From contig LR990048.1 in assembly GCA_905147135.1 (NCBI GenBank), forward strand, positions 13,810,563-13,874,562: DNA of 64,000 nucleotides. Reading direction: 5' to 3'. How positions within the stretch are numbered: position 1 is the first letter of the stretch; each line of letters starts with the position of its first letter. The DNA is from Blastobasis lacticolella. Taxonomy: Eukaryota > Arthropoda > Insecta > Lepidoptera > Blastobasidae. The notes beneath the pieces were generated by a model, which saw nothing but the letters and a program-made list of their open reading frames with translations, ran no database searches and had not been told where the DNA came from. Shown piece after piece: positions 1 through 11,195 of the stretch. Made by a program: the position numbers and the translations under genes.

Positions 1-233
1 TAGGCCAACGTTGATGTGATTGCTGTGCTGGTTTACAACGCATTTTTGGACGTTTAGCCTTAGGGGTTCGTCCGGTTTTTACGTTGTAACTTATTTACCG
101 ATTTTGTTACTTGTTAAAGTTATATGGTAAATACTGTGGAATGTCTACCATTCTATACTAATCAAAGTGTAAGTTCTAGCTTTATCTATATAGGTATATT
201 ATATCGTTTGTTTGTAAGGGATAAACTCAAAAA
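1..233. other. Non-coding, nothing recognised
   Basis: No coding frame or repeat that I recognise. It lies downstream of the IS4 exon of the calcium channel and so is probably intronic. Confidence 0.4.
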
Positions 234-470
234 CTGCTAAATAGATTTTGAAAATTCTTGCTTTAACAGGAAGTTACATTATTCCCGAGTAGCATAGGCT
301 ACTTCCTATCCCAGGAAAATAATAGGCTCCTTCGTTGAATGTTTACAGAGATCGACGAGACGAGAGAACGACAAGTAGATTATAAAAACTACTTCATTGC
401 AGAGCTACTAACCTAACATCGGCTTAATTTTATCAACATCCGCGCGGATAAATCCCCGGCTAAGTATCTA
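234..470 (+). repeat. Helitron-like interspersed repeat fragment
   Basis: Contains the phrase GGCTACTTCCTATCCCAGG, then AAAATAATAGGCTCC, and ends with CGCGCGGATAAATCCCCGG. It resembles the 3' parts of Lepidopteran Helitron-type repeats (GGCTACTTTTTATCCCGGG...). A second copy in the same orientation lies at 14430-14645. Confidence 0.45.
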
Positions 471-2340
471 CAAGCCATATACTTGAATCTCTATAACTAC
501 CCGCAGAAAATACTCCTTAATGCCTCCCGTATTACACTCCCTTCAGATTTTCACGAACAAAAGAGTGGAGACGACAAATCTGGCTATTACGTCCGGTATT
601 GTCCTCTACGACTTCGATGGCTCTTGTCAGCCTTTTGGCGGGAGCCGGATTTGGCAGGTAACTGGGTCAAGGCTTCCCGGGAGCAGTTATCTGCCGCGAT
701 GACGTTCCATGAATAAAATATTGTGCGGAAGCGTCATCTTTGCGATTATTATGCGGAGTTGAGTGCATGGGCTTTTGGAGGTTTATTGCGCATTGTTTTA
801 GAATAATTGTGATTTGAATTATTTTAGATTTTAAAAGAAATTTGAGATATTTTTCCTTCTATTTTTAAAAGTTTCTTAAAACCATATTGAAGACTAGGCT
901 CTGGTTAGGTTTAAAATAACCGCGATAGCTCCAAACATTTCAATTTAATAGTAATTGTCATTGGCATTTCATACCATAATGTACTTATATTGAATATGTC
1001 TTTAACTGCTGTATAACTGTGAAGTGAACTAATAAATAAATAAAAATAAGAATTGGCTAAAATTATCGGGTCGATAACGACGAACATAAATTTATAAACT
1101 TTTGTACAAGCAAATAAGAAACATTCAGACATTAATTTTGTTAGTACTTACTAAAAGACAGGACATATCCAAGGCTTCAATCAACAAATTACAATGTTTA
1201 TTTTTATTTTTAACAATCATAGCCAAAAATGTATTTTAAATTTTAAATAACAGTAATGAGAGAAACTCAACCCGCGTAGTGGCCGGCCAGTTTCGTTTAA
1301 GGCTCCAACTTTAATCTGTTGAAATTAATCTAGTCGCGTAATTGCTTCCTAAATAAGATGCTGCTACAGATTTAAATTAATCGTTTTTAAATCGAGGCGT
1401 CGAACTTAAGGTATTAATTAAGGAGCTCTCAGAGAGTGAGAGTGTCGTTCTTAGACGCTGGAGCTCAACGCTTCACTTTAAGAACGCTCCAGCCGTCTGC
1501 GAGCGATATGAGACCGTGAAACGTGTCACCGATATTAAGGTGTTAAAATTCTCTACCTACTTTGAGCAGAGAGCTGTCTCTAAATTACTGTCTTTGTAAT
1601 TGGTAAGTTCAACCGCTGAGTAGTCAAAAAAGTCGTTTTTTAAATCGGCTTCGTATAATAGACATTGTTTGATTGATTATTTGGTGACCCTTGTCTGCAA
1701 TTACGCTGGCTACCTTATTTTTCTCAAAACGAAAACCTAGCTTACAATAAATCGGCTAATTTCACACAATGAGTGCATTATTTACTTGCCGATATCTGTA
1801 AAAGGCGGTTCCTGGCAGAAGCTAACCTAAGCTGTCAAACCTAACGGGATTGCATAGGTCACTAACCGATATGAGGCCCGATTTTTGAATTCCATACGTA
1901 TACCAAAATCGTAAAATGATATACAAATTATCAATTTCCTTATTTTTCAAATCGATGACTTATTTTTACCATTCGAATTCGAATTCTATCGGTAGAAATC
2001 AAACTCGATTGTTGAGCGTGGGAGCTTTTAAAACGCAGCGCCGACATGTCAACATCACAATCACAGATTAAACATCTGACATTCCGTTACACGTTACATT
2101 AGGTGCGGTCCATTACGGCTTTTTATTTTATACCCTTTCACAACATTTCGGCGTGACATGACCACATTTCTGCCTGAAATGAACACAATCGCTTTTATTT
2201 CACTTTCATGGCAAACTCCTGTTTCGAATGCTTCAAAAATACAAGAAAATGTAACCGTTCGAATATAAAGTCACGTGTGAAAATGTGTCGCATAAGAATT
2301 AAAAAGTCATCAGCTAAATTTCAAAATTCACTCCCAATCA
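471..2340. other. AT-rich non-coding stretch, probably intronic
   Basis: No exon of the calcium channel (S5 or pore loop) could be found here on the minus strand. An imperfect inverted repeat (AGACGCTGGAGC / GCTCCAGCCGTCT) lies at about 1457-1500. The phrase CGTTCTTAGACGCTG recurs at about 21163, so this part is a repeat fragment. Otherwise nothing is recognised. Confidence 0.4.
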
Positions 2341-2597
2341 CATCATCACAGCCTGTAACAGTCCACTACATTACTTAGGGCCTCTCCCACGAAAGGGGGG
2401 GTTATTGCCATCATCTCCACGCTTGGCAGGCGGCTTGGAGATCGCAGTGTTTAAATACAACAATGGAAAATGCTGCTGCCCATTTTCCAGACTACGGAGA
2501 CTCTTGATATTTTTCCTCGGAAATATTAGTCGCCTTGTATGACACCCATGAGTGTAAGGGGTTGGTGCTATTCTACTTTGCCGGACACCAGACGGCC
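2341..2597 (-). mobile_element. Family A SINE-like element
   Basis: On the minus strand it runs from the GGCC(GTC)TGGTGTCCGG end at 2597 to the GATGATG tail at 2341. It has the internal landmarks GGGTGTCATACAAGGCGACT, CTGCGATCTCC and GGGAGAGGCCCTAAGT. Nearly full length. The 89-residue open frame here is element sequence read by chance. Confidence 0.75.
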
Positions 2598-2732
2598 AGA
2601 CGGTCACTCTCAATAATTCCCTTAAATAAACCCTAGACAAATAAGCCAGTTACTCACTACTGACATATACTTGTATTATTTCTTAGTTCTTGAACTCGAT
2701 TATTTGGATTACTCATAACAAGTGGTACTTAC

Positions 2733-2830
2733 TGGGTATCCTGTTGATGGCTCTCAGAGGTCGCAATACTCGAATGGTCCTTATAGCTGATAGGTTGATG
2801 TTTTCCACGTTTAATGCGTATTCCAGTGCC
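2733..2830 (-). CDS. Ca-alpha1T: T-type calcium channel alpha-1, exon with voltage sensor IS4
   Basis: The exon is 98 bp, bounded by a TTTTGATCCACAG acceptor and a CCCA|GTAAGTACC donor. It opens with the G that completes the Gly codon from the exon at 3443. It reads [20 protein letters not shown] and continues [12 protein letters not shown]: the end of IS3, the S3-S4 linker and the IS4 voltage-sensor helix with Arg at every third position ([14 protein letters not shown]). It matches the vertebrate Cav3 domain I S4 ([20 protein letters not shown]). The last codon is split after one base. The continuation (start of the S4-S5 linker, S5, pore loop, S6 and domains II-IV) is not found between 1 and 2732, so it must lie outside the window. 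Confidence 0.93.
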
Positions 2831-3442
2831 CTGTGGATCAAAATTGAGAGCTGTAGCGATGCTTGGTATAAGAGGAATGATTGCTAGGGAGGCTTAATAA
2901 TAATTTACTATCTATTTAAACCGATAAAATAATTTGTGTTCATATCAGATAGTAAATTCATGGGTTCGGAATTTAAATATGTTAAAATGTAATGTATCAC
3001 TAAGAAAACAAATTTTATGTGTATTAATAAATCTGTGGGATACAGGCATGAATTTGTATATAAATTTATTTGTAACAGCAAAAAATTGATGTTCAATCAG
3101 ATTTCACAGAATAAAAAACTACAAACTATGTGCTACGAATTGGGAGTCTACGCGCGTAGAGGAGGTACGCTACGGCGTAGAGATAATATTTTCCTACAGA
3201 GAATTCAATATTTGCCCACAAAGTTTGTCCAGGGAAATAAAATGTTCATTTTGTGCAGCAAATGCTTATTTGCTTTTAATTTCCACAAACGTGTTTACTT
3301 TGCGGTCGGGTTGTGTACTTACTATTGATTTTTCTTTAGTTTCATATATGTGTATACTAGTTTCATTACTGTCTCTCTGCTATTATTATTTATACAGTAT
3401 GTCGCTAACAAAAGGTCATAAAACACACAAAATAACACTTAC
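2831..3442 (-). other. Ca-alpha1T: GT-AG intron between IS2-IS3 and IS4 exons
   Basis: A 612-bp AT-rich major-type intron, GTAAGTGTT to TTGATCCACAG. It splits a Gly codon (GG|G). I see no repeat element or other gene inside it. Confidence 0.85.
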
Positions 3443-3576
3443 CCAGCCATCACAATAAAAAAGTCTAATCTATTCCATGAATCGGCGAGATAAGTTCCAT
3501 GCCCGTACACTCCCATTGCCACCATTTTGATCGACAATTCCAAAGTGAAAAACGCGAAGATAATGTCATCGAAAAC
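3443..3576 (-). CDS. Ca-alpha1T: T-type calcium channel alpha-1, exon with IS2 and IS3
   Basis: The exon is 134 bp, 44 codons plus GG. It is bounded by a TTTTCTAG acceptor and a GG|GTAAGTGTT donor. It reads [20 protein letters not shown] (IS2, with the conserved acidic residue in LELSIKM), then a short linker [13 protein letters not shown], then [11 protein letters not shown], the start of IS3 with its conserved Asp. Both acidic residues are counter-charges for the S4 arginines in this channel superfamily. Phase and sequence continue perfectly from the exon at 3961-3850 (ILQ|VFDD) and into the exon at 2830 (MAG|ALEY). It is too short and too split to show as a long open frame, but the identification is firm. 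Confidence 0.93.
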
Positions 3577-3849
3577 CTAGAAAAGTTGAAAAAACATTTC
3601 AGGAGGAAAACTTTAATTAATTCACATCGGGCGTGACCCGCCATAAAAACAAAACAAAAGAATGCGAGAAATATTTTTCACGACCGCCATTAAAATTTCC
3701 GGCCAGCAAATATTTGCATCGAAATTGATTGCTTTTAAAAATAATTTATGGGCGATCTGTTCTCGGGTTCTAATTTTGAAAGCGAATACTGAGAGGGAAT
3801 TTATTCTTTTTTGTGAGGCCTTAAGTACCAAGGAGTTTGCGTCACATAC
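3577..3849 (-). other. Ca-alpha1T: GT-AG intron between IS1 and IS2-IS3 exons
   Basis: A 273-bp phase-0 intron, GTATGTGAC to TTCAACTTTTCTAG. It contains no recognisable element. Confidence 0.85.
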
Positions 3850-3961
3850 CTGTAATATTTTGCATCTGTTGGTGACGCACTGGTCGTCGACACAGGGCTG
3901 GTACATCCCCAGGGTGATGCAGTTCAGCAGGATCACTAACATGGATATTCTCTCGAACCAT
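3850..3961 (-). CDS. Ca-alpha1T: T-type calcium channel alpha-1, exon with segment IS1
   Basis: The exon is 112 bp: one base completing the Pro codon from 27951, then 37 codons. It reads [20 protein letters not shown], the first transmembrane helix of domain I, followed by a short extracellular loop with cysteines ([17 protein letters not shown]). The vertebrate Cav3 sequence is nearly the same here ([19 protein letters not shown]). The 3' edge is a clean GT donor (CAG|GTATGT) in phase 0. The 5' edge has no AG; it is preceded by ...CTTTAACTCATACTGCAC, which fits an AC acceptor with a U12 branch site. The longer open frame running on to 3622 past the donor is intron read-through. Confidence 0.92.
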
Positions 3962-4084
3962 GTGCAGTATGAGTTAAAGCATTATAATATTAAAATAACA
4001 TAAAATATAATTAATGTATATTTTCTAGATAGTTATAAGACTTTCGTGGTTATTCACAACACTTTCACTACACATGTTATCGGG

Positions 4085-4175
4085 TTTGTTACCACGGTTA
4101 GTATTGTTTTTACCTCGATATTTCGACGCAGTTGCATGCGTCATGGTCACGAGTTGACTAGATAGTCTTTGATAT
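4085..4175 (+). repeat. Interspersed repeat fragment
   Basis: Contains TACCACGGTTAGTATTG and TACCTCGATATTTCGACGCA followed by GTTGCATGCGTC, a phrase common in Lepidopteran repeats. A partial relative (CCGAGATTTCGACGCAACAC) is at about 14430. Confidence 0.4.
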
Positions 4176-4225
4176 ATTAATTCCTAGCTTTTAATTTGGT
4201 AAGTATTTAATTTTTAAAAATCCTT

Positions 4226-4561
4226 TTGGCCTTAATGTCCTGGTTGTACTCTCAAACACGACAGCCCGGGGTCCGTATTGACCATGATCTAGGATTTCAG
4301 GTAATTACAGTGGAGCGAGCACCATCTGACATCCGTGACCCTTCTACCAGGGGAACCTGATCAGATTAGATCATGGTTACAAATTCAGTTGCCTGAAATC
4401 GCAGGTTTCATCACGATGTTTTCCCTCGCCGTAAAAACATCGGTTTGAATTCAACTAATGTACATAACCCAAAAAAGAGTCATTGATACATGGTGCAGCG
4501 GGATTCAAACCCAGTACCTCTCGCTTACGAGTCGGATAGTCAACCGATCGGCCACCGACGC
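4226..4561 (-). mobile_element. Family B tRNA-headed SINE
   Basis: Nearly full length. The tRNA-like head is at 4561-4480, with a box B-like GGGTTTGAATCCCGCTGCA on the minus strand. The body carries CAGGTTCCCCTGGTAGAAGG and the tail reads ACCAGGACATTAAGGCC. It is about as long as the copies at 30617 and 43454. Confidence 0.7.
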
Positions 4562-5074
4562 TCCTAATCCTAATAATATTTTCTTCATAACGACTATTAA
4601 ACCCGATTTATTATTGTTTTTTTATTTATTTTGTTATGACTGTAATTTGTTTAACTTTTATAGCACCAATAAAGGCCTAAAATAATATGCCTTTTTTGTA
4701 TAAGCAATTAATAATAATATCAATGTAATAACCATTTAAATCACTTTTTGTTTTTACGAATACCTATTTTAGGACTTGTTTCAATCGAAATATATAAAAG
4801 CTAAAAGCGATGCTTATCAGAAATACAAAAGGTCAAATAAAAATCGTTATTGCTTTTAAAGTACCTATCAAACAAAATAATTTGAAAATAACCAATGAAT
4901 ATCTGGAAAATGAACGAATATAAAGAGCTCAAACGAGTAAGAAAAATATTTTAACATTGACGAATATTTTGGTAATGGATATTATTGGTACATAGGTAGG
5001 TATTCTTGTAATAAAAAATCCATCGATGTCTTTGGAATACCACATTCACGCCTAATTCCTTTTGTTAGAAATTA

Positions 5075-5169
5075 GCATTTACATAATATATAAATATTAT
5101 ATAAATAACGCTTATAGCTTTTATATATATATAATATTATATAAATGTATGTTATATATAATATAACAT
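5075..5169. repeat. AT-rich simple-sequence tract
   Basis: Nearly pure A/T with repeated ATATAATATTATATAAAT. Its end provides the target-site duplication of the family A copy at 5170. Confidence 0.6.
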
Positions 5170-5427
5170 AGGCCGTGTGGTGTCCGGCAGAGTAGAATAG
5201 CACCAACCCCTTACACTCATGGGTGTCGTACAAGGCGACTAATGTTTTCGAGGCAAAATATCAAGAGTCTCCGTAATCTTGAAAATGGACAGCAGCATTT
5301 TCCATTTTTATATTTAAACACTGCGATCTCCAACCCGCCTGCCAAGCGTGGAGATTATGGCAATAACCTCCCCTTTCGTGGGAGAGGCCCTAAGTCCTGC
5401 AGTGGATTGTTACGGGCTGTGATGATG
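5170..5427 (+). mobile_element. Family A SINE-like element with perfect target-site duplication
   Basis: Full-length copy from AGGCCGTGTGGTGTCCGGCA to GATGATG. It is flanked by the perfect 12-bp direct repeat ATAATATAACAT at 5158-5169 and 5428-5439. This defines both ends of the family (about 258 bp) and shows insertion by target-primed reverse transcription. Confidence 0.85.
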
Positions 5428-5444
5428 ATAATATAACATCATAT

Positions 5445-5630
5445 CCCCCATGAATCCTGAATCCAGAATAGGGAATCCATAATTGCCACACTTGGTAGGC
5501 TGGTTGGCGATCGCAGTAGATGCTTAGCTGCCCAGAAGGTTGCTGCTGCCCAATCCCTTAGTCGCCTCTTACGACACCCGCGGGGAGAGATGCTGTTGCT
5601 ATTCTTTAAAGTGGCGGTACAACGCACAAC
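5445..5630 (-). mobile_element. Diverged relative of the family A element
   Basis: On the minus strand it reads GCCACTTTAAAGAATAGCAA, then the core GGGTGTCGTAAGAGGCGACTAA, GGGCAGCAGCAACC, TACTGCGATCGCCAACC and GTGTGGCAATTATGG. The order of landmarks is the same as in family A, but the head and tail differ. It lies in opposite orientation only about 10 bp from the family A copy at 5170. Confidence 0.6.
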
Positions 5631-5639
5631 TTTTTCATA

Positions 5640-7264
5640 ACGATTTATAACAAAATGGTCAATTATCTAACGTAGCCTTCAAATAGATTGCTATAATATT
5701 CTGCCGGCATAGTTACGAAGTTGCGTAACCAATATTAACGGATACACGCCTAATAGACGTTGCGTCTTGAAACGGTGCCAACTTGGAGCAAGTAAGGTCT
5801 GGAATTCAAAAGAAGCAAACTTGTCAAGATAACACTAGAATTTATTAAACACAATATTCTGTGACCTTAATATCGGAGTGGACTTTTACGTCCGAAACAT
5901 TAATCATTACGATAGTTTCGAACGTGTCCCAGTTACTATTCCAGTTTGTGATGTATGTTGTGCATGTTTGTTTTTATTTTGAAGTTGATAGCATTTGTTC
6001 CATTAAAAGTGTTACTACATGGCAGTAGCTGTTGGACTATTTTATGCGAAGAGATAAAGTCCAAAATACAATTTGCTCGCTCTAAAACTAACCTCGTTAC
6101 TCCATGAATACGGTAGTGGAATATAAATTAAAATGTTGCTGATGTATAAATTAAAAATAGTTTTTTCGGTTATTTATTTGGTTAGAGGCTTGCCAATTTA
6201 TAAACCTACATTAAGTAGATAGAGTGAATTAAATGGAGTATTCAGATTTCAATATAAGTCCACTGGGATAGACTCTCTTCATAAATAAGGGTATATACCT
6301 CGGCTGTGGTGGGTACTTGGCTGGAAATAAGGGCAGCTCACAATGTGCAGGTAATTATGTGGTGGAATCAGAAGCAACGGTTATGAAAGGCTGTGCCGTA
6401 CTCCTTGGGATTAGCGTCATGCCAGCTGTGAAATTATGCCTTTAACACTTCTCTAATTGCTCGATTGTGAAGAAATAAGGAGACATATTTACTTATACTC
6501 GATTTGAATATGTCACAATGTTGTGACAACACTATTAATAAAATAAATTGACATATTTCCAATCAGTTGAAGTGAATTATCATTTATTGGGTTGCCAGTG
6601 TTTGAGGACAAATAATGAGCGATTGGGGGGACTCATTAATATAATGAAATTATAATAATGTAATGTAATGTATGAAGTGTAGATTTTAAGATATGACTTA
6701 ATTATATTTTTATATATTAGTTTATATGATGATATTAGTTTACAATATATTTAATTTGTATGTATAGGTTTTATCATGTGTCAGTTTATTTTTTATTTAT
6801 GTTGTTTGTATATTTATAAAAATAAGAATAATCGTAGGTACAAATTCGTACGTACAGGCCTACTCCTATGTACGATTAGTATTTTGGAGATGAATTAGAC
6901 ATAATGCGAATGTTTATTCGATGACCGCTTATTGTAGTACTTGGTATTGATTACCTATAAGTTATTGTTGTAATGCTCATGAATACTATTGGTAAGCAAA
7001 TTACACATGAAATTATAATTGCTGTAAGTTTTATCTTCTTATAGGTAGTGCGATTCAATCAACTTGAACCTGTGCAGTTGTCCACTTTCAGGTGTGATGT
7101 CTTCAAATACTGACTGAGTGTAATGCATCAATTTTGAAATTCATAAAATGCAGCCGCAAAGTGGTAAGTGTTATACGGTTCTTAAGATAAAAGCAAGTCA
7201 AATCTTGTAATATCTTCAGTAATGTTAGAATGCACTATATTTATAATGCGATATATCAAAATAA
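5640..7264. other. Non-coding intron sequence
   Basis: No coding frame recognised. At 6690-6830 it has GTATAGGTTTTATCATGTGT and TTATGTTGTTTGTATATTTA, similar to the LINE 3' tail at 21900-22056. The rest is unremarkable. Confidence 0.4.
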
Positions 7265-7600
7265 AAAAGAGCGCGTACGTAACGAGTACATCCGTGGCAG
7301 CCTTGGCGTGAAGGATATCGCAGATAATATCGAGGAGGCTCGTATGCGCTGGTTTGGTCACGTATTGCGTAAGCCTCAGAGATATGTAGGAAATAGGTGA
7401 CTGACTCTGCCGGTATCAGGAAAGAGGCCCCGTGGGCGACCCAAGAAGCGATAGATTGACATCGCTGAGTCGAATGCGAGAGCCAACGGCTTACGACGAG
7501 AGGATGCCGAAGACCGGGCGAAGTGGAGAAGATTGGGTAGGAAAGCGGACCCTGGCAGAGGCTGGGATAAACGCTAGGACGACGACGAAAACGATCAAAA
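7265..7600 (+). pseudogene. LINE reverse-transcriptase C-terminal fragment
   Basis: Translates to KKERVRNEYIRGSLGV, EEARMRWFGHVLRKPQRYVG, a stop, then GKRPRGRPKKR, a stop, and AKWRRLGRKADPGRGWDKR. This is the usual C-terminal end of Lepidopteran LINE ORF2 proteins, with the WFGHV and RGRPKKR signatures. Two stops and the lack of the RT core mark it as a dead 5'-truncated copy. It lies in the calcium channel U12-type intron, antisense to the gene. Confidence 0.7.
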
Positions 7601-7883
7601 TAAAAAAGAGCCCTGTGATGTGACAAACTGAAATTGGATCCTACCTTGGATCCTAATTGGATGACTCCCTTGGGTATGGAAAATGATACTTCACACAAGA
7701 TCTCTAGCCATGTCCATGTATAGTCTAACGATGACTATTCAATTACAGTCTAGGTACAGACGGCAGCATGTGGACCTACACAAAACCAGTATGAAAGAAG
7801 TTAACATTACTATGCGCGTTTACAGGGACGCTAGCTCATCTTACACTGGTTTTTAGGTCGAAATGCTGTTGATTGTACACTCA

Positions 7884-8227
7884 GTTCCCTAACATGTCAC
7901 TAGGCATATTGGTGGTTTTGAATGCACATGGTTTATTCAAATAAAACATAGACATTACCGTCACGCCGTTTTTCCAGCAAAGTGGGCAGAGACAACATTG
8001 TTCCACTTGGTATGGTCCTAAAACCTCTTCTATATTCATCAAACATTTCATACATGTTCTTGGATTACGTTAGAGTACTATTTATTGATCTTCAAATTAA
8101 ACTATTCCCACATGCTTATGCTAATTTGAATGCTAAAATATTATTTCTATGTTCAGGTAGCTGTTCAGATCACTCTATGATATGCATACAAACCACCAAT
8201 ATGCCTAGTGGTCATAAGTTAGGGAGC
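7884..8227. mobile_element. MITE-like element with about 40-bp terminal inverted repeats
   Basis: The left end (7884-7923) begins GTTCCCTAACATGTCACTAG. The right end, inverted (8227-8188), begins GCTCCCTAACTTATGACCAC. The inner 21 bp of the arms (CACTAGGCATATTGGTGG plus TTT) are identical. It is about 344 bp with no coding capacity. A target-site duplication is not obvious. Confidence 0.65.
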
Positions 8228-8244
8228 AAACGGTACGTGTGTAC

Positions 8245-8440
8245 TAATCTGCATTAACGTGCGACCACGGCAGCCACGAGCCACCAATTCGGCCAACGAA
8301 ACTGTGTCCGCAAACATCCGCATACGTCCGCATACGTTCATTAATTTGCAAAATACAGTGGACTCTAATGAACAGAGGCCGTGAGAGCGTGTTGAAGGTT
8401 GCGTCAACTTGAAGCTTTGCGGGTATTATTGATTGTAATC
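8245..8440. repeat. Possible interspersed repeat
   Basis: A GC-richer segment containing GGCCAACGAAACTGTGTCCG and the short duplication CATCCGCATACGTCCGCATACG. I recall this phrase from Lepidopteran repeats, but I see no second copy in the window. Confidence 0.3.
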
Positions 8441-8766
8441 CTGATAGACGTTTCGTATTGTTATTATTTGAGGGTACTTCGTCGTCGGATGTCTCGTCGT
8501 ACAAAATGGGCAAAGAAGTCTCAAGTTTTATAATGTTATATGTTTTTTACTTTGACGAAAGCTTGTTTAACTATTTTAGTGCGGTACGCTGCATATTTGA
8601 GACAGAAATGTCTGACGAAAATATATATTCTGTGGCGTTTCGTTTCGAGAACAAAAGAATGTTTTTATGTGACCTTTGATTGAAGATAAGTGACCTTGGA
8701 AATAATGTCGACAGGAGCCGATGAACGTGGGCGACATAAAATGGAAGGTGGTATAAGTACGGTGTG

Positions 8767-9402
8767 TAGCCGTGTGGTGTCCGGCAGAGTAGAATAGCAC
8801 CAACCGCTTACACTCGTGGGTGTCGTACAAGGCGACTAATGTTTTCGAGGCACAAGATCCAGTCTTTACAGACTGGAAAATGGGCAGGGCTTCGATTTTG
8901 GTACGGAAATCTTCTCAGTTGCAGTAACATTACAATTGCATCGCATGTCAAACGTGTGATTGTTATTCAAATGACAGATGTTGAGTTGCAACTTTCATGA
9001 ATTCGAACTTTTCTACAATTCGTTTTCTGGTACTTTAGTTGCATTATGGTTTTATATGACTGTTGGTACTCCAATAAATAAATAAATTACTAAGTTGCAT
9101 CTATCTTAGTTGTCAAACTGCCTTCAATTCTGTCAATGAAAACGTGTCAAAAGTCGAACAATGATTTAACTGCAATTTAACTGGGATTATGCTGGGACTG
9201 ACATGATACCTCGACGTAGTTAAAGTAACATCACAATTACATTACAACATAATAACAAGTGTATTGCACACCAGAATCGGTACCCAGCAGCGATTTCCAT
9301 TCTTATATTTATAACACTACGATCTCCGCCTGCCGAGCGTGGAGATTATGGCAATAACCTTCCCTTTCGTGGGAAGGACTGATATAGGCTGTGATGATGA
9401 TA
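8767..9402 (+). mobile_element. Family A element interrupted by a MITE
   Basis: The 5' half (8767-8887) runs from GCCGTGTGGTGTCCGG to AAAATGGGCAG. It is cut by the element at 8888-9284 and resumes at 9288 with CAGCGATTTCCATTCTTATA, then ACTACGATCTCC, GAGCGTGGAGATTATGGCAA and the GATGATGAT tail. The body also has small internal deletions near 9375. Confidence 0.75.
8888..9284. mobile_element. MITE with CAG target-site duplication inside a SINE
   Basis: A 397-bp insertion whose edges are defined by the interrupted family A element. The left terminus is GGCTTCGATTTTGGT and the inverted right terminus is GGTACCGATTCTGGT, an imperfect terminal inverted repeat. The host triplet CAG is duplicated (8885-8887 and 9285-9287). 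It has no coding capacity. A 3-bp duplication suits Harbinger/PIF or CACTA-like transposons, but the superfamily is not settled. Confidence 0.65.
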
Positions 9403-11044
9403 AGTATTGGCAGTAAGTTATCATATGCGTGCGCCAAAGACGAAGCTGAACTGGCCGATGTGCATTATTTATTTAATATTTGTTTTCGGTAGGTTCAATT
9501 ATTCGGTCATGTAGCCGAAATCATATACTTATTCAAACATTACTGCCACTGCCACATTTAGTTTGTATTGTGCTTTGAATGTTTTGTACTTTTTGCGTTT
9601 TGATCATTTATTGTACAATTTGCGTGTCGAACATTTTGCGTAAAAAAGTTTTGCGTATTGAACATAATGCGTCGCGAGGATAAATTTCCCTTCCAATAAA
9701 GCTAGTTTCACTGATATTGAAAATGGTTATTTGTTATTTTACAGCTTATTGTGCGCAATGAACAGTATACAAAATTGACATACAGATAACATCACAACAT
9801 GTACAGCTTATTTCTAAAGAAATATCTTATAACCGATCAACGGAAGAGAGAGGGCAAAACCGAGAGGCAGATGGCGTGCACCTTAAATTTACTTATCTAC
9901 TATACATACCATATTGGGGCTAGATGGCGCTGTGTGAATTTGTCCACGATTAAAAAAAAAATTAAACCAAGATTTATAAACAAATACAAATTTATTTATT
10001 ATTTGTATGTATTTATCAGTATTATCATAATTATAAATGTTATTGTTTTATTTTTTATCAAAATTGTAAATCTCTAAAAACTTACTTGTGCTACATGTGT
10101 TAAAATCATTAAAAATTATACGCACAAAATTAATGCACTTATGCTCTTGAACTTAGGTACATAGGTAAGCATACATCCACGTTTAATTATACACATTTAA
10201 AAAATAGAAATACGGTTTTACAAACACTACTTTAATAAACCTTGTAAGTAATCACCGAGAGTATTAATATCCTAGCTATGCTTTGAAAGGTAGCTGTCCT
10301 ATCAGCTGTGGCATATTTCAGTCTCAAAATACCCAACTAAAGGAGAAAGGGTGCTCTGTTTTAGACTAAATGCTCAGAGCGTAATGACTGCCGCACAGAT
10401 CTTAAACCGTTCTAATATTCCGGCTCAAAGAAGATCCGCCGCATCATACCAGGAAGGGCGGTCCCTGACTTGCGATTTCTCTTTCACCTCCCATCTGTTT
10501 GCTCCTACTAAAAGGCCTTATAATGCCTTTTACAAAGAGAATTAGGTACATCAATGCCTGATATAGGGACACACCATAAATCAGCTGTGACTAATCTGTT
10601 TATCATTGTTATGCTTTGAACTTTGCTTTACGGGGATTTAAAATTTAAGCTGCATAATAATCTGTTTATCTAACTTTGCCTTACGGGGTTTAAAATTAAA
10701 GGGGTAGAAACCGAATAATTAATACAGATTTAATGTTAAACAGATCAGTCAATACTATGCGTTATCTGTTAACTTTAGTTTTGTAGCAGTTCTCGACTCA
10801 GTGGCGACTGCGTATCACAATCGCAGTATAGGACCACAGTAATAAAAATAAAATGTGAATTTATTGCACATTTAAAAGAATACAATGGGTACTTTAAATT
10901 AACAGTAGGAGAAGCAACAGGCAGCGTTATCGCTTAAAGCCATTTCTTCCAGGTAACGGCGACGCAGTGCGGTCTGTACCACGCGAACGTATTCTAGACC
11001 CCAAGGCAAATTAATGTCATACTGCTTTTGGGTCTAAAATCCGC
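9403..11044. other. Non-coding intron sequence
   Basis: At 9916-9951 there is CTGTGTGAATTTGTCCACGA followed by an A run, the same 3' end as the family C element at 16985. At 10588-10700 an imperfect direct repeat occurs (AATCTGTTTATC ... TTTGC(C/T)TTACGGGG). I see no gene; the short open frames at 9799 and 10351 are not recognisable. Confidence 0.4.
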
Positions 11045-11195
11045 GTGTGGAGGATACACTATGGTAGGACGCCCCCACGAGATGGATGGACGACTTCGTC
11101 AAAGTACGTAGAACTTGACCCGACAGATTCAAGACGCACAAAGCCGATCGGTGTGGATGACGTGGTAAGAGGCCTTTGTCCAACATTGTACGTCC
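11045..11195 (+). pseudogene. LINE (RTE-like) ORF2 C-terminal remnant
   Basis: Translates in pieces as PTRWMDDFVKV and then, after a frameshift, RSVWMTW(stop)EAFVQHC. This fits the RTE C-terminal pattern RW.DD.VKV ... RS.W...GEAFVQ. It carries stops and frameshifts. Confidence 0.5.

Noticed and set aside
3622..3942. A 106-codon minus-strand frame taken as one gene
   Set aside because: Only 3850-3961 is exon. The part beyond CAG|GTATGT is intron read-through, and the channel sequence continues at 3576 after splicing.
3962..4030. A normal GT-AG acceptor for the exon at 3850-3961
   Set aside because: There is no AG within about 50 nt upstream, and an in-frame TAA (TATAATGC) lies between the nearest AG and the conserved WFER sequence.
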